Shown here piece after piece: positions 25,247 to 33,284 of a stretch of DNA of 34,988 bases. Origin of the DNA: Muribaculaceae bacterium Zag1. GTDB taxonomy: Bacteria > Bacteroidota > Bacteroidia > Bacteroidales > Muribaculaceae. The notes beneath the pieces were generated by a model that was not told where the DNA came from, did not search any database, and was given only the letters and a program-made list of their open reading frames with translations. The stretch's first letter is position 1. Each line of letters starts with the position of its first letter. The position numbers were made by a program, and so were the translations under genes. The stretch is from positions 1 through 34,988 of the forward strand of contig NWBJ01000127.1 of NCBI GenBank assembly GCA_002633115.1, given 5' to 3'.

Positions 25247-25265
25247 CGTCTCTTACATAGAGACG
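25247..25265 (-). repeat. Right 19-bp inverted recombination site
   Basis: CGTCTCTTACATAGAGACG is the exact reverse complement of the left site, so its centre TACAT is in the opposite orientation. Recombination between the two would invert the segment rather than delete it. It ends 40 bases before the first operon gene. Confidence 0.85.
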
Positions 25266-25305
25266 CACATTTAAATGCTGATTGAAACCAATTAAAGATA
25301 CTCCT

Positions 25306-26085
25306 ATGTCAGACAAGACTAAAGTGCCTGGAATGGAAGCGCCTTATGTGCAAGGTGCCACTTCAAATCCTTATGCCCAACGACAATATGGGGCACCATC
25401 GCCGGCTGCGGCCAACCAATATGCCCCACAAGGTACACGTGTGCCCGGTATGGAGCCAAAGGGTGAGCAACAAGTCGCTCAAAACACCCCGTCAGAACCC
25501 CTGCTGGGATTTCTCTATAGCATCTCACGCACTCCTTATGGCGAATTTTGGCCTCTCTACCAAGGCGAAAATACCATAGGCCGCAATCCTGACTGTGACA
25601 TTGTGCTCGCAGAAGAATCGGTGAGCGGATTCCATGGGTCAATCCTAATCCAAAAGCAATGGGGCTCGCAAAAGACAATTGCCAGCATCGAAGACAAAGG
25701 TTCGAAAAACGGCATTGGCCTCAACAACGTTGGCGTTGTCGGCAAACAGTTCTGTGAGAACGGCGACCGCATCTTCATTGGCCCTAACTATGAGCTTCTG
25801 CTGATCCTCATTGATCCGGCAGCTATTGGACTGAAAGTATGCGAGGACTTTAAGGCTTGCCAGCCGGCTCAAAGCACTCAGCCACAAGCTTCTGCTGGAA
25901 ATTATACCCAAGGCACAAATCCTGGAGTGTCTATGCCCAAATTCCCGCCTTCATTCTCACAGCCTATGGGAAATCCCACCCCGGGATCCTGGGCCACTCC
26001 AGCGCAACGTCCGCAATACAACGATGGCACCGTGGGCACATCTGGCGAAGCGATGCCCCAAAGAGGTGGCACTATCACGCAATGA
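25306..26085 (+). CDS. Cytosolic FHA-domain adaptor protein
   Basis: The product has 259 residues from ATG 25306; a TTG eight codons upstream (25282) is unlikely. Residues about 1-70 and 195-259 are Pro/Gln/Ala-rich and look disordered. About 85-170 form an FHA domain: ENTIGRNPDCDIVL, SVSGFHGSI (SxxH) and DKGSKNGIGLNNVG, all key phosphothreonine-binding positions. The motif T-K/R-VPGME occurs twice near the N-terminus (residues 4 and 44) and could be a kinase target recognised by FHA domains, as in GarA/OdhI-type proteins; that is inference. No membrane segment. The stop overlaps the kinase start by four bases (ATGA), so adaptor and kinase are coupled. Confidence 0.88.
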   Translation: MSDKTKVPGMEAPYVQGATSNPYAQRQYGAPSPAAANQYAPQGTRVPGMEPKGEQQVAQNTPSEPLLGFLYSISRTPYGEFWPLYQGENTIGRNPDCDIVLAEESVSGFHGSILIQKQWGSQKTIASIEDKGSKNGIGLNNVGVVGKQFCENGDRIFIGPNYELLLILIDPAAIGLKVCEDFKACQPAQSTQPQASAGNYTQGTNPGVSMPKFPPSFSQPMGNPTPGSWATPAQRPQYNDGTVGTSGEAMPQRGGTITQ

Positions 26086-27572
26086 ATGCCTCATACACTG
26101 CGAGTCCTGCTGTAAAAGTATTGCAATCGGCCGATCCTGACGTGCAATACCAATTTAATCCCTCTTCTCGCCTTCTGGGCGAGGGTGGGATGGGCTATGT
26201 GTATGTCGGAAAGCGCATCAGCAAGACTGAGGGCACACGCGATGTGGCGATTAAGAGAGTCAAGCCAGAGATTATTTTTGACAAAACCATACTGGAGCGA
26301 GCTCGTCGAGAAGGCAGCCTCATCATAGTGCATCAAAATCTGGTGAGGATGTATGATTTCATTGATGAGCAATATAACGATGTGCTTGGGCGCCCGCAGC
26401 ATGACTACTATGTGATAAGCGAGTTGCTTATGGGTGTTTCTTTGGCCGACTTGCTGGAGGGACGCACTACCGATCAAATAGGTCGCGGAGTGCCAGTAGC
26501 TGTGGAGAAATATGAGCTGTATCGTTCTGACCCGTTTGCCTTTGCCAAGGAAATGGTGACTGCCGTCCTCAATGGCCTCATCTCTTTACATCAGTATGGC
26601 TATATCCATCGCGATATCGATCCCAGCAATATCATTATCACAACAACCGGTGAGATTAAGCTTATTGATTTCGGAATTGCCAAGCGTTGGAAAGATCTCA
26701 CACAGTCAGACAACCTAACCCATAATGGGGTATTCTTGGGCAAGCCTCTGTATGCTTCACCTGAGCAAATACGTGGTAGGATTGATGAGCAGGGACCGGC
26801 TGCGGATATCTATTCTGTGGGCATAATGCTTTTCCATCTGATAGTAGGACACCCCCCTTATCAAGGCACCTCTACCCAGATTACTGAGGCGCATTGCAAG
26901 GGCAATTTTCCAGTGCGTGAAATCCCACGCTCAGATATAGCTAAAATTATCAAGAGAGCATGCGCTCATGAGAAAGGAGACCGGTATCAAAGCGCAGCTG
27001 AATTTTTTGTAGAGCTAAACCGTCTGCCAGCGGTGCCTCCAAAGCCTGCAATGCCAAATTGGCTAAAGACCTCAATTGGGGCGGCTTGCATTCTTATCCT
27101 GGCCCTTATCTTTTATAAATGGTTAGACCAAGAGCCTACTTTTGAAGAGGCAAAAGCTATGTTGGCTGAGAAGTCGTCTTTTGACAAAGGATTGGAGGCT
27201 TTGGAAGGCTTAGCTCTTAAAAATGATTTGCAAGCTATCGACTTGTTGAGTACACTCTATGTAAATCCTCAAGCCAGCAGGAATGATCCTCTTGGAGATA
27301 TTCGCAAGAATGCTCAAGCAGTGATGGATCCAGACAGTACTGAGGCACACAAATTGCGTAAGAATGCCATAAAGATTGATAATGAGAATTTCTCTGCCAA
27401 TATAAATTTGGCTGAAGACTATATCAACGGCATTGGATGCCAGGTGAGCCAAAGCAAGGCTAAGGAATATCTTGAAGCGGCTCGAGAGCTGGCTAATACC
27501 AAACAAGAAGAGAGAGCAATCAAAAGAATGGAACATAAGTTCCAAACCACATTCTCTACACCTATTAATTGA
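26082..27572 (+). CDS. Transmembrane Ser/Thr protein kinase with C-terminal repeat domain
   Basis: The product has 496 residues from ATG 26082, chosen for its ATGA overlap with the FHA gene; the open frame upstream to 25857 runs inside that gene. The kinase domain is about 30-310: glycine loop LLGEGGMGYVYVG, Lys58 in VAIK, Glu77 in helix C, DFG at 196-198, YASPEQI in place of APE. The catalytic loop is HRDIDPSN (176-183), with Asp180 where Hanks kinases have Lys. One membrane helix follows (about 325-345), then about 145 residues of helical repeats with a Sel1-like stretch (FSANINLAEDYINGIG). Likely topology: cytosolic kinase, periplasmic helical tail. Two bases separate it from the next kinase gene. 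Confidence 0.92.
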   Translation: MNASYTASPAVKVLQSADPDVQYQFNPSSRLLGEGGMGYVYVGKRISKTEGTRDVAIKRVKPEIIFDKTILERARREGSLIIVHQNLVRMYDFIDEQYNDVLGRPQHDYYVISELLMGVSLADLLEGRTTDQIGRGVPVAVEKYELYRSDPFAFAKEMVTAVLNGLISLHQYGYIHRDIDPSNIIITTTGEIKLIDFGIAKRWKDLTQSDNLTHNGVFLGKPLYASPEQIRGRIDEQGPAADIYSVGIMLFHLIVGHPPYQGTSTQITEAHCKGNFPVREIPRSDIAKIIKRACAHEKGDRYQSAAEFFVELNRLPAVPPKPAMPNWLKTSIGAACILILALIFYKWLDQEPTFEEAKAMLAEKSSFDKGLEALEGLALKNDLQAIDLLSTLYVNPQASRNDPLGDIRKNAQAVMDPDSTEAHKLRKNAIKIDNENFSANINLAEDYINGIGCQVSQSKAKEYLEAARELANTKQEERAIKRMEHKFQTTFSTPIN

Positions 27573-27573
27573 T

Positions 27574-28635
27574 ATGAATCCAACTACTATTGAATATAAA
27601 CAAGGCTTAATGGTGAGTCCTTCTGGCACTATAGTGCGAAAAGAGGATAATCCGTTGGTATACCTATGGGTAGAGAACGAATGGTATTGTTTTGACCCAC
27701 GCCCGGAGGAACAAGGTGGAAGCAAGCTGCTCGGCAGCGGAGCCATGGGGGATGTATTCTTGGGTTATCGTGACAGCAACAAGAGTCCCGTGGCTATAAA
27801 GCAAGTGAAAGAGGCTTATGCTAACCAACCTCAAATCCGTGCTCGAGCCAAGCAAGAGGCATCACTCGCCTTTAGGCATAAAAACCTGATTGAGATACTT
27901 GGATCTTGCCAGTGGGATGAAGCGGCCGGACCCTTTTTCATCCTGAGCAATTATGTCAATGGGATAGGAATCCGTGAGTTTGTAATGGATCTTCCAAAAG
28001 AGGTTGACAAGACAAAGAAAGTGATAGAGCTAATGGTGTCAGTGCTTGATGCTCTCGATTATTTGCATAATCGAGGTATCATCCATCGAGATGTCAAACC
28101 CTCTAACATCATGATTGAGAACAATGCTAACGTGCGCCTTATGGATCTTGGTATTGCTCGCCTTAATGGCGGAAATCAATACTCCAAATTCGGATTCATT
28201 GGCACTCCCGAGTATGCGGCTCCAGAGCAAATCCTTAGAGACGACTTCTTGCAAAAAGGCATAAGGAAGGAGATAAATCCCAGCACTGATGTCTACGCGA
28301 CTGGCATAACCATTTACGAACTCATCACTGGCACCAATCCCTACAATGTGCCAGTGCAAGATGAAATCCTGGCTCGTCAAATCAATATGCCGCTACCCGA
28401 CCACATGTCGGTACCGCCTCGAGTTATGAAGGTGCTCAAAAAAGCAACAGAGAAGGATCAATCTGCTCGTTACCAATCGGCCGCAGAGTTTAAAACCGAA
28501 CTGTTGGCCGCAATCGAACGTCCACCAAGCGTTGCCGAACAAGCAATGTATTGGGTAAAGTCAAACATAGGGATTGTTGTGGGTGGCCTGTTGGGTCTGC
28601 TCGCAATTATTCTCGCCCTAATAGCACTCAATTGA
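27574..28635 (+). CDS. Tail-anchored Ser/Thr protein kinase
   Basis: The product has 353 residues from ATG 27574, directly after the previous stop; the open frame to 27472 lies inside the first kinase. After a 50-residue N-terminal region the kinase domain has the glycine loop LLGSGAMGDVFLG, Lys76 in VAIK, a complete HRDVKPSN catalytic loop (171-178) and YAAPEQI. The metal-binding motif is DLG (191-193) instead of DFG, a tolerated change. The domain ends near residue 315 with SARYQSAAEF. A single C-terminal helix (about 329-352) anchors it with almost nothing beyond the membrane. By motifs this is the more canonical of the two kinases. One base separates it from the phosphatase gene. Confidence 0.93.
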   Translation: MNPTTIEYKQGLMVSPSGTIVRKEDNPLVYLWVENEWYCFDPRPEEQGGSKLLGSGAMGDVFLGYRDSNKSPVAIKQVKEAYANQPQIRARAKQEASLAFRHKNLIEILGSCQWDEAAGPFFILSNYVNGIGIREFVMDLPKEVDKTKKVIELMVSVLDALDYLHNRGIIHRDVKPSNIMIENNANVRLMDLGIARLNGGNQYSKFGFIGTPEYAAPEQILRDDFLQKGIRKEINPSTDVYATGITIYELITGTNPYNVPVQDEILARQINMPLPDHMSVPPRVMKVLKKATEKDQSARYQSAAEFKTELLAAIERPPSVAEQAMYWVKSNIGIVVGGLLGLLAIILALIALN

Positions 28636-28636
28636 T

Positions 28637-29632
28637 ATGGCCATAGATCCTAATAATATAGCAACACTCGATTTTCCCTGCACTTGGATCAAGGGAGCCA
28701 CTGATACGCAAATCGGAGGCCGCGCTGAAAACCAAGACTTTCTGGGTTCAGCCGAGACTCCATTTGGCCATCTCGTTGTGGTATGCGACGGAATGGGCGG
28801 AGGCCCGGCTGGAGCTACTGCTTCACACATAGCTGTCGAGGAAATAATAAAAGGTGTGCAAGAGACCGATGTGCAAGAATCCCGAGTCAATGCCGTCAAG
28901 AAAGCGGTGCGCCGAGCCAATGAGGCGATAGTGCGCCAAGGAATGGAAGACCCAACCGTGGCCGGAATGGGTTCAACATGCGTTGTGCTTCTGCTTAACG
29001 AAGATTCAGCTGTAGCAGCCCATGTAGGCGATAGTCGCATCTATCAATTGCGTGGCAACAAAAAAGTCTGGCGCACCTGGGACCACTCGATGGTCTTCGG
29101 GCTTGTAAAGCAGGGCATTCTTACCGAGGAGCAAGCGCGTCTGTCCAGCGATTCTAACATTATCACTCGTGCCCTGGGCGTAAAGCGGGATATAGAAGTT
29201 GACTGCGAAGAAATACCTTTCCGCAAGGGCGACCGATTCGTGCTTACAACCGACGGTGTGCACGGCTCTATGCCAGAGAATGAATTTATCGTGACTGTGG
29301 CCAACCAAGGGGTCAAGCTCGAAAAGCAGCTTAGTCAACTCTCGGCGCAAGTCGAGGAAATCGGCCAAAGCCATGGAGGCCATCATGACAACAATACTAT
29401 AGCCATATTAGACGTATCAAAAAAATCAAAACTCAAAGCCACTATGAGTAGAACGGCTAAGCAATTGCTCATTGCTATGGGCATAGTGCTATGCGCAAGC
29501 ATAGTGCTCAATATTATCCTCTGGGTGAAGGTTGACAATCAACCCAAGACAGATGTGGCCGACAACGCCGAGAGTGCCATATTGGTCTCGACATCTGACA
29601 AATCGACACACGGTGAAGACAGTGGGGAATAG
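28637..29632 (+). CDS. Membrane-anchored PP2C-type protein phosphatase
   Basis: The product has 331 residues. The PPM/PP2C motifs are all present: RAENQD (29-34), the metal-binding aspartate in VVVCDGMGG (51-55), MGSTCVVLL (111-119), HVGDSRIY (129-136), LTTDGVHGSM (203-212) and the final metal ligand in DNNTIAIL (251-258). A membrane helix (about 277-298) and a short tail of about 33 residues follow, so the phosphatase is cytosolic and anchored at the membrane. It should remove the phosphates added by the two upstream kinases, as PstP does for PknA/PknB in mycobacteria. The one-base gap to the second kinase suggests matched production. Confidence 0.95.
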   Translation: MAIDPNNIATLDFPCTWIKGATDTQIGGRAENQDFLGSAETPFGHLVVVCDGMGGGPAGATASHIAVEEIIKGVQETDVQESRVNAVKKAVRRANEAIVRQGMEDPTVAGMGSTCVVLLLNEDSAVAAHVGDSRIYQLRGNKKVWRTWDHSMVFGLVKQGILTEEQARLSSDSNIITRALGVKRDIEVDCEEIPFRKGDRFVLTTDGVHGSMPENEFIVTVANQGVKLEKQLSQLSAQVEEIGQSHGGHHDNNTIAILDVSKKSKLKATMSRTAKQLLIAMGIVLCASIVLNIILWVKVDNQPKTDVADNAESAILVSTSDKSTHGEDSGE

Positions 29633-29679
29633 CCCCAATAGTGAGAAGAAACGACCAATCATTTCTCAATCAATAAAAG

Positions 29680-30291
29680 ATGAAAACTTATAGCATTGGG
29701 CGCGACCCATCTAACAACATCATTCTCTCTGATCCACAACAAGTGACGAGTCGACGCCATGCCACTCTCACAGTAGCCGACAATGGCAAAATGACTATTG
29801 TTGACCAGAGCACTAATGGTACGTATATCAATGGAATACGTATGAGCCCTAACGCACCAGTTCCTGTAACTCGCGACGATAAGGTATCATTTGCCCATGT
29901 GGCCAATCTCGATTGGAATATGGTGCCTAAGCAGCGCAACCCTGTGATGATGGGAATATACGCTGCGGTTGGAGTAATCTTGCTGGGCCTCGTGGTATGG
30001 TTGATTGTGGCTATGGTGCATCGCGAAGATGATGATGACACTGTTGTAACACCCACTGAGCAGACAACTGAAACACCGGCTCCGGAAAAAACTGAAACTC
30101 CAAAGGAAGAAGAGAAACAGGAGGAAAAGAAAGAAGACGGCTCCAAATCTGACGATCAGAGCAAGAAAGGTGACAATCAGACTAAGAAAGGCAACAGCAA
30201 TCGCAACACTGCAGACGATAAACAAAAGTCTGAAAATACTGAGAAGCAGCCACAGGAACCTAATGTCGATGACCCCGACCTCCCGCTTTGA
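29680..30291 (+). CDS. FHA domain, single membrane helix, charged tail
   Basis: The product has 203 residues. It starts directly with an FHA domain (about 1-70): YSIGRDPSNNIIL with Gly7-Arg8, SRRH (24-27) and STNGTYING (44-52). A membrane helix lies at 89-113, followed by about 90 residues rich in Glu, Lys, Thr and Pro (VTPTEQTTETPAPEKTETPK and onward), without cysteines and probably disordered. With the FHA domain inside, the charged tail lies in the periplasm and could contact the cell wall or a partner. It is a plausible membrane receptor for phosphorylated partners of the operon. It follows the phosphatase by 47 bases. Confidence 0.9.
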   Translation: MKTYSIGRDPSNNIILSDPQQVTSRRHATLTVADNGKMTIVDQSTNGTYINGIRMSPNAPVPVTRDDKVSFAHVANLDWNMVPKQRNPVMMGIYAAVGVILLGLVVWLIVAMVHREDDDDTVVTPTEQTTETPAPEKTETPKEEEKQEEKKEDGSKSDDQSKKGDNQTKKGNSNRNTADDKQKSENTEKQPQEPNVDDPDLPL

Positions 30292-30340
30292 TTCCTGAAT
30301 GTATTCTTTCAAACAATGTAAAAACTAAAAACCTACCTAT

Positions 30341-31918
30341 ATGCAACTGATAAAAATAGGGCGCGACAACTCAAATAAGATTGTCATAAACAATCCCGCT
30401 GTCAGCTCTCTCCATGCCGAGCTTACGGTGCTAAATAATGGCGACCTGCTGCTCGAAGACAAGGGCAGTCTCAATGGCACGACAGTTAACGGCCAACCCA
30501 TCCAGCCCGGTCAGCAAGTGCCGGTGCGTCGTGGCGACCGTATAGCCTTTGCCGGCCAAGAATTGAATTGGATGAGCGTACCTCAGCCTGAGGACTTGAG
30601 CAAATATTCAGCTATCTTCGGCGTGGGCTCTGCTTACCAAAATGACGTGCGTCTTACCGGATCCCATGTGAGCCGCTACCATGCCACCATCAAAAAGACA
30701 AAGGATGGCAAGTGGATGATTGAAGACCACAGCAAAAATGGCACCACAATAAATGGCCAGCGCATTCCCGCTGGGCAGAATGTGCCCATCAAGCGCAAGG
30801 ACGTGATTACTTGCGGCGGAAATACCTTGGATTTGTCTACAATTATGCCTAAACCGCGTTTCAACTGGAACGTTGCCGGATGGGTGGCAGGTGTTGTTGC
30901 TCTTTTAGCCGTAGGTATTTGGACATGGCCGTGGTCCCATGATCAACAAGAGGTTGACCGCACAACAGCTTGCGTATTCCATCGCTTCCACTATGTGGTG
31001 ACTTTAGACAACGACCCTTTTGTCCAACTCTTTCATGATCTTGGTTTGGACGATTGGCCTGATAAATATGAATTTGGAATTGACTCGAAAGGCGAAGTTG
31101 TGGCGGTTGGTCAGACTGCCGAAATATTTAGCGAAAAAGCGAAGGGTACTCCCGCCACTATAACAGGTACTGCATTCTATGTCGATAATGAAGGCAAGAT
31201 GATGACCAACCGCCATGTCGTCGCTCCATGGGAAGTCGACGAGGAGATGCAACGCAAGGTACAAGAAAAGATGGGTGAATACCAACAAGAGTTTGTAAAT
31301 TATGGAATCCTGGACTTTTTGGTAACCAGAAAGAAAAAAGCTTATGATACCAATGCAATCCAAGCTGCTAAAAACCGTTATCTGAGCTCTAAAATAGAAG
31401 TGTCTGGTACCACCGATTTTCTTGGTGTAGCTCCGGCTTATCAGTTGCTCGACGGTTTTGACGAGTTGCTTAAAGCAAATGTGGTCAACCTTAGTAAGTC
31501 AAAAGACATTGATCTGGCCATACTTCAACTCAATGTGCGTAAGACCCCCGATGATGTAAAGCCCCATGTGGTGGATATCCATAAGGCTATAAAAGCTCAG
31601 GACCTTAAGCCTGGCAAATCAAAATTTACCTATTATGGCTATCCCGCTGGCCCCGCTCTCAACCTTGATAATAAAAACAATGTGGGCCTTACTCCTACAG
31701 CCTACGAAATCGGTTTGAGCCGGCGCCCCGACAAGTATGAAATGGAGCTCCAAGGCCAAGTGCTCGGTGGAGCTAGCGGATCCCCGATTATTACACAGGA
31801 CGGTCTCTTTGCTGGCGTGATCAACAAGGCGATCCCAGGCACCACAATAAGCAAGGGAGTGCTTGCAAAGCATGCTGTCGAACTCTATGACGAAACCATC
31901 CGCCAAGAAGCAAACTAA
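30341..31918 (+). CDS. Tandem FHA - transmembrane - trypsin-like serine protease fusion
   Basis: The product has 525 residues. FHA domain 1 is about 1-72 (IKIGRDNSNKIVI, SSLHAEL, SLNGTTVNG) and FHA domain 2 about 88-165 (VGSAYQNDVRL, SRYHATI, SKNGTTING). A membrane helix lies at about 179-197. Residues about 205-520 form an S1-type protease with a visible triad: His292 in MMTNRHVV, Asp391 in KDIDLAILQL, Ser479 in GGASGSPIITQDG, the form used by DegP/HtrA-like enzymes. No PDZ domain follows. Phosphopeptide reading in the cytosol thus appears fused to proteolysis in the periplasm. Its gene lies between another FHA-TM gene (49 bases upstream) and an exported protein (22 bases downstream). Confidence 0.92.
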   Translation: MQLIKIGRDNSNKIVINNPAVSSLHAELTVLNNGDLLLEDKGSLNGTTVNGQPIQPGQQVPVRRGDRIAFAGQELNWMSVPQPEDLSKYSAIFGVGSAYQNDVRLTGSHVSRYHATIKKTKDGKWMIEDHSKNGTTINGQRIPAGQNVPIKRKDVITCGGNTLDLSTIMPKPRFNWNVAGWVAGVVALLAVGIWTWPWSHDQQEVDRTTACVFHRFHYVVTLDNDPFVQLFHDLGLDDWPDKYEFGIDSKGEVVAVGQTAEIFSEKAKGTPATITGTAFYVDNEGKMMTNRHVVAPWEVDEEMQRKVQEKMGEYQQEFVNYGILDFLVTRKKKAYDTNAIQAAKNRYLSSKIEVSGTTDFLGVAPAYQLLDGFDELLKANVVNLSKSKDIDLAILQLNVRKTPDDVKPHVVDIHKAIKAQDLKPGKSKFTYYGYPAGPALNLDNKNNVGLTPTAYEIGLSRRPDKYEMELQGQVLGGASGSPIITQDGLFAGVINKAIPGTTISKGVLAKHAVELYDETIRQEAN

Positions 31919-31940
31919 TCTAACAAGATCTCTCTGAAAA

Positions 31941-33284
31941 ATGAATCTCATATCCCGCAATATCGTGGGTGCTGTCATTGGGGCAGCAACCGCCTTTATG
32001 GCCTCGGCAACCGATTTCCATCTGTCAGATGGCTCGATTCTCTCAGGTTATATCTCCTCACAACCTTATGCCTCTGGCGCTAAGTATGAAATTGTCGCCA
32101 ATCAGGCTTACATCGTGATTCCGCGCGATTCCCTAATATCAGAGCCCACACTATCTTTCACCCCCAAGGCTTCGCTTGAGGCCAAGTGGGTAGAGTGGGC
32201 CGATGCCAACGATGCTTGGGACCTCAAGGATAATGTCGAGGGTCTCTATTTGACCAATGTCTCGGCTAAAGGTCCGTATCAGAATCTGCGGAATGTGCAT
32301 GTCATGGCGCAAGGCATAGAATATCGATTCGTGCAGATTGAGGAAGGAAAATATCAAATCCCTGCCTCAAAGATTTTGAAGCAAAGCATTGCTCCGCGTT
32401 CTCCCGAATTGCTGTCAGGCGTAGATTGCACTATTACGCTGCGCAATGGCAATTTTACCAAGCAGATATCAGGACAACTGATTGAAAATGCTTCGGGCAA
32501 TTGCTATTCTCTGCTTGATGAAAACGGTATGACGCAGACCTTTAAGAAATCCGACCTTGTCAAGATGGAGATGCATGGCATCAATACAGATCAAGATTTC
32601 CCATCGCAATGCGAATACAAAGATGTGATTATCCGTAAGCAGGGGAGTCCTGTCACCGGATATATCACAGCTCAGGATTATGGTCAGAAGACTGTGACTG
32701 TGTTTGAAAACCAGTCAAAACAGACTCTCATTCGTTTCAATGAGATTGCCAGTTTTAACAAGGAGCCAAATACGGGTGTGTACAATCCTCTTACCGATGT
32801 CATACTTGCTGAGGGGAGTGTACGCATCAATGATAAGACTGTTATCAATCACTTGGATGTCGAGCAGCATGGAAATCATCTTGTGGTCATGCCATCTGAC
32901 AGCGTATATGATGCTCATTGGATTACCATCAAGCCTGAAGTAGAAGCTAAGCTCGTGTATTATGCTAATTTGCCTAAGGAGCAGAAGATTTCTGATATCT
33001 ATTTGATACCTCTTACAGAATCTACGGCTCAAGAGATTGGCATAGTCAAAGAGTCAGACTCAAAAGGCAAATTTCTTTTCAAGAAAAAGAAAAATAAAGA
33101 AGAGGAGGATAGCAAGGTCTATGCTCTTACTTACGAAGACATGGTGCAGAAGCGCATCGCACCTGAGCGAACCTATCGCTCGCGCAATGATGTGACCCGA
33201 TGCATATATTCAATGCCTGAGCCTGGCAAGTATGCTTTCTACAACAATACCACTAAAAAGGCCCTGATTGTACAAATTGATTGA
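31941..33284 (+). CDS. Exported repeat protein of unknown function
   Basis: The product has 447 residues with a signal peptide (about 1-23, ending FMASA). The body contains loosely repeated units of the form G-S/N-x-x-x-G-x-I, as in SDGSILSGYISSQP, RNGNFTKQISGQLIE and KQGSPVTGYITAQD, each followed by a beta-rich stretch and a polar IPRDSLIS/FKKSDLV-like end. This recalls short Bacteroidetes repeats of the LKNGSxIxGxI type, but much diverged. A lysine-rich patch (KGKFLFKKKKNKEEEDSK) lies near residue 375. No enzyme motif is seen. It lies between the FHA-protease and another FHA protein and overlaps the latter by one base, so it likely belongs to the same system, perhaps as the extracytoplasmic target or sensor. 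Confidence 0.7.
   Translation: MNLISRNIVGAVIGAATAFMASATDFHLSDGSILSGYISSQPYASGAKYEIVANQAYIVIPRDSLISEPTLSFTPKASLEAKWVEWADANDAWDLKDNVEGLYLTNVSAKGPYQNLRNVHVMAQGIEYRFVQIEEGKYQIPASKILKQSIAPRSPELLSGVDCTITLRNGNFTKQISGQLIENASGNCYSLLDENGMTQTFKKSDLVKMEMHGINTDQDFPSQCEYKDVIIRKQGSPVTGYITAQDYGQKTVTVFENQSKQTLIRFNEIASFNKEPNTGVYNPLTDVILAEGSVRINDKTVINHLDVEQHGNHLVVMPSDSVYDAHWITIKPEVEAKLVYYANLPKEQKISDIYLIPLTESTAQEIGIVKESDSKGKFLFKKKKNKEEEDSKVYALTYEDMVQKRIAPERTYRSRNDVTRCIYSMPEPGKYAFYNNTTKKALIVQID

Larger units (their letters stand above)
25013..25265. promoter_or_regulatory. Putative invertible promoter segment
   Basis: A 215-bp AT-rich, gene-free segment (25032-25246) lies between identical 19-bp sites in inverted orientation, beside a tyrosine recombinase gene and directly upstream of the FHA/kinase operon. 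In the given orientation the only TAnnTTTG box is on the minus strand at 25042-25049, 11 bases inside the left site and pointing left. Inversion would place it at 25229-25236 on the plus strand, pointing at the operon start with a leader of about 60 bases. This matches the layout of known Bacteroides phase-variable promoters. Inversion itself is inferred. It fills the gap 24993-25305. Confidence 0.75.

Noticed and set aside
25857-26081. N-terminal extension of the first kinase
   Set aside because: This frame lies inside the FHA gene. The ATG at 26082 overlaps the FHA stop as ATGA and starts a normal kinase N-terminus.
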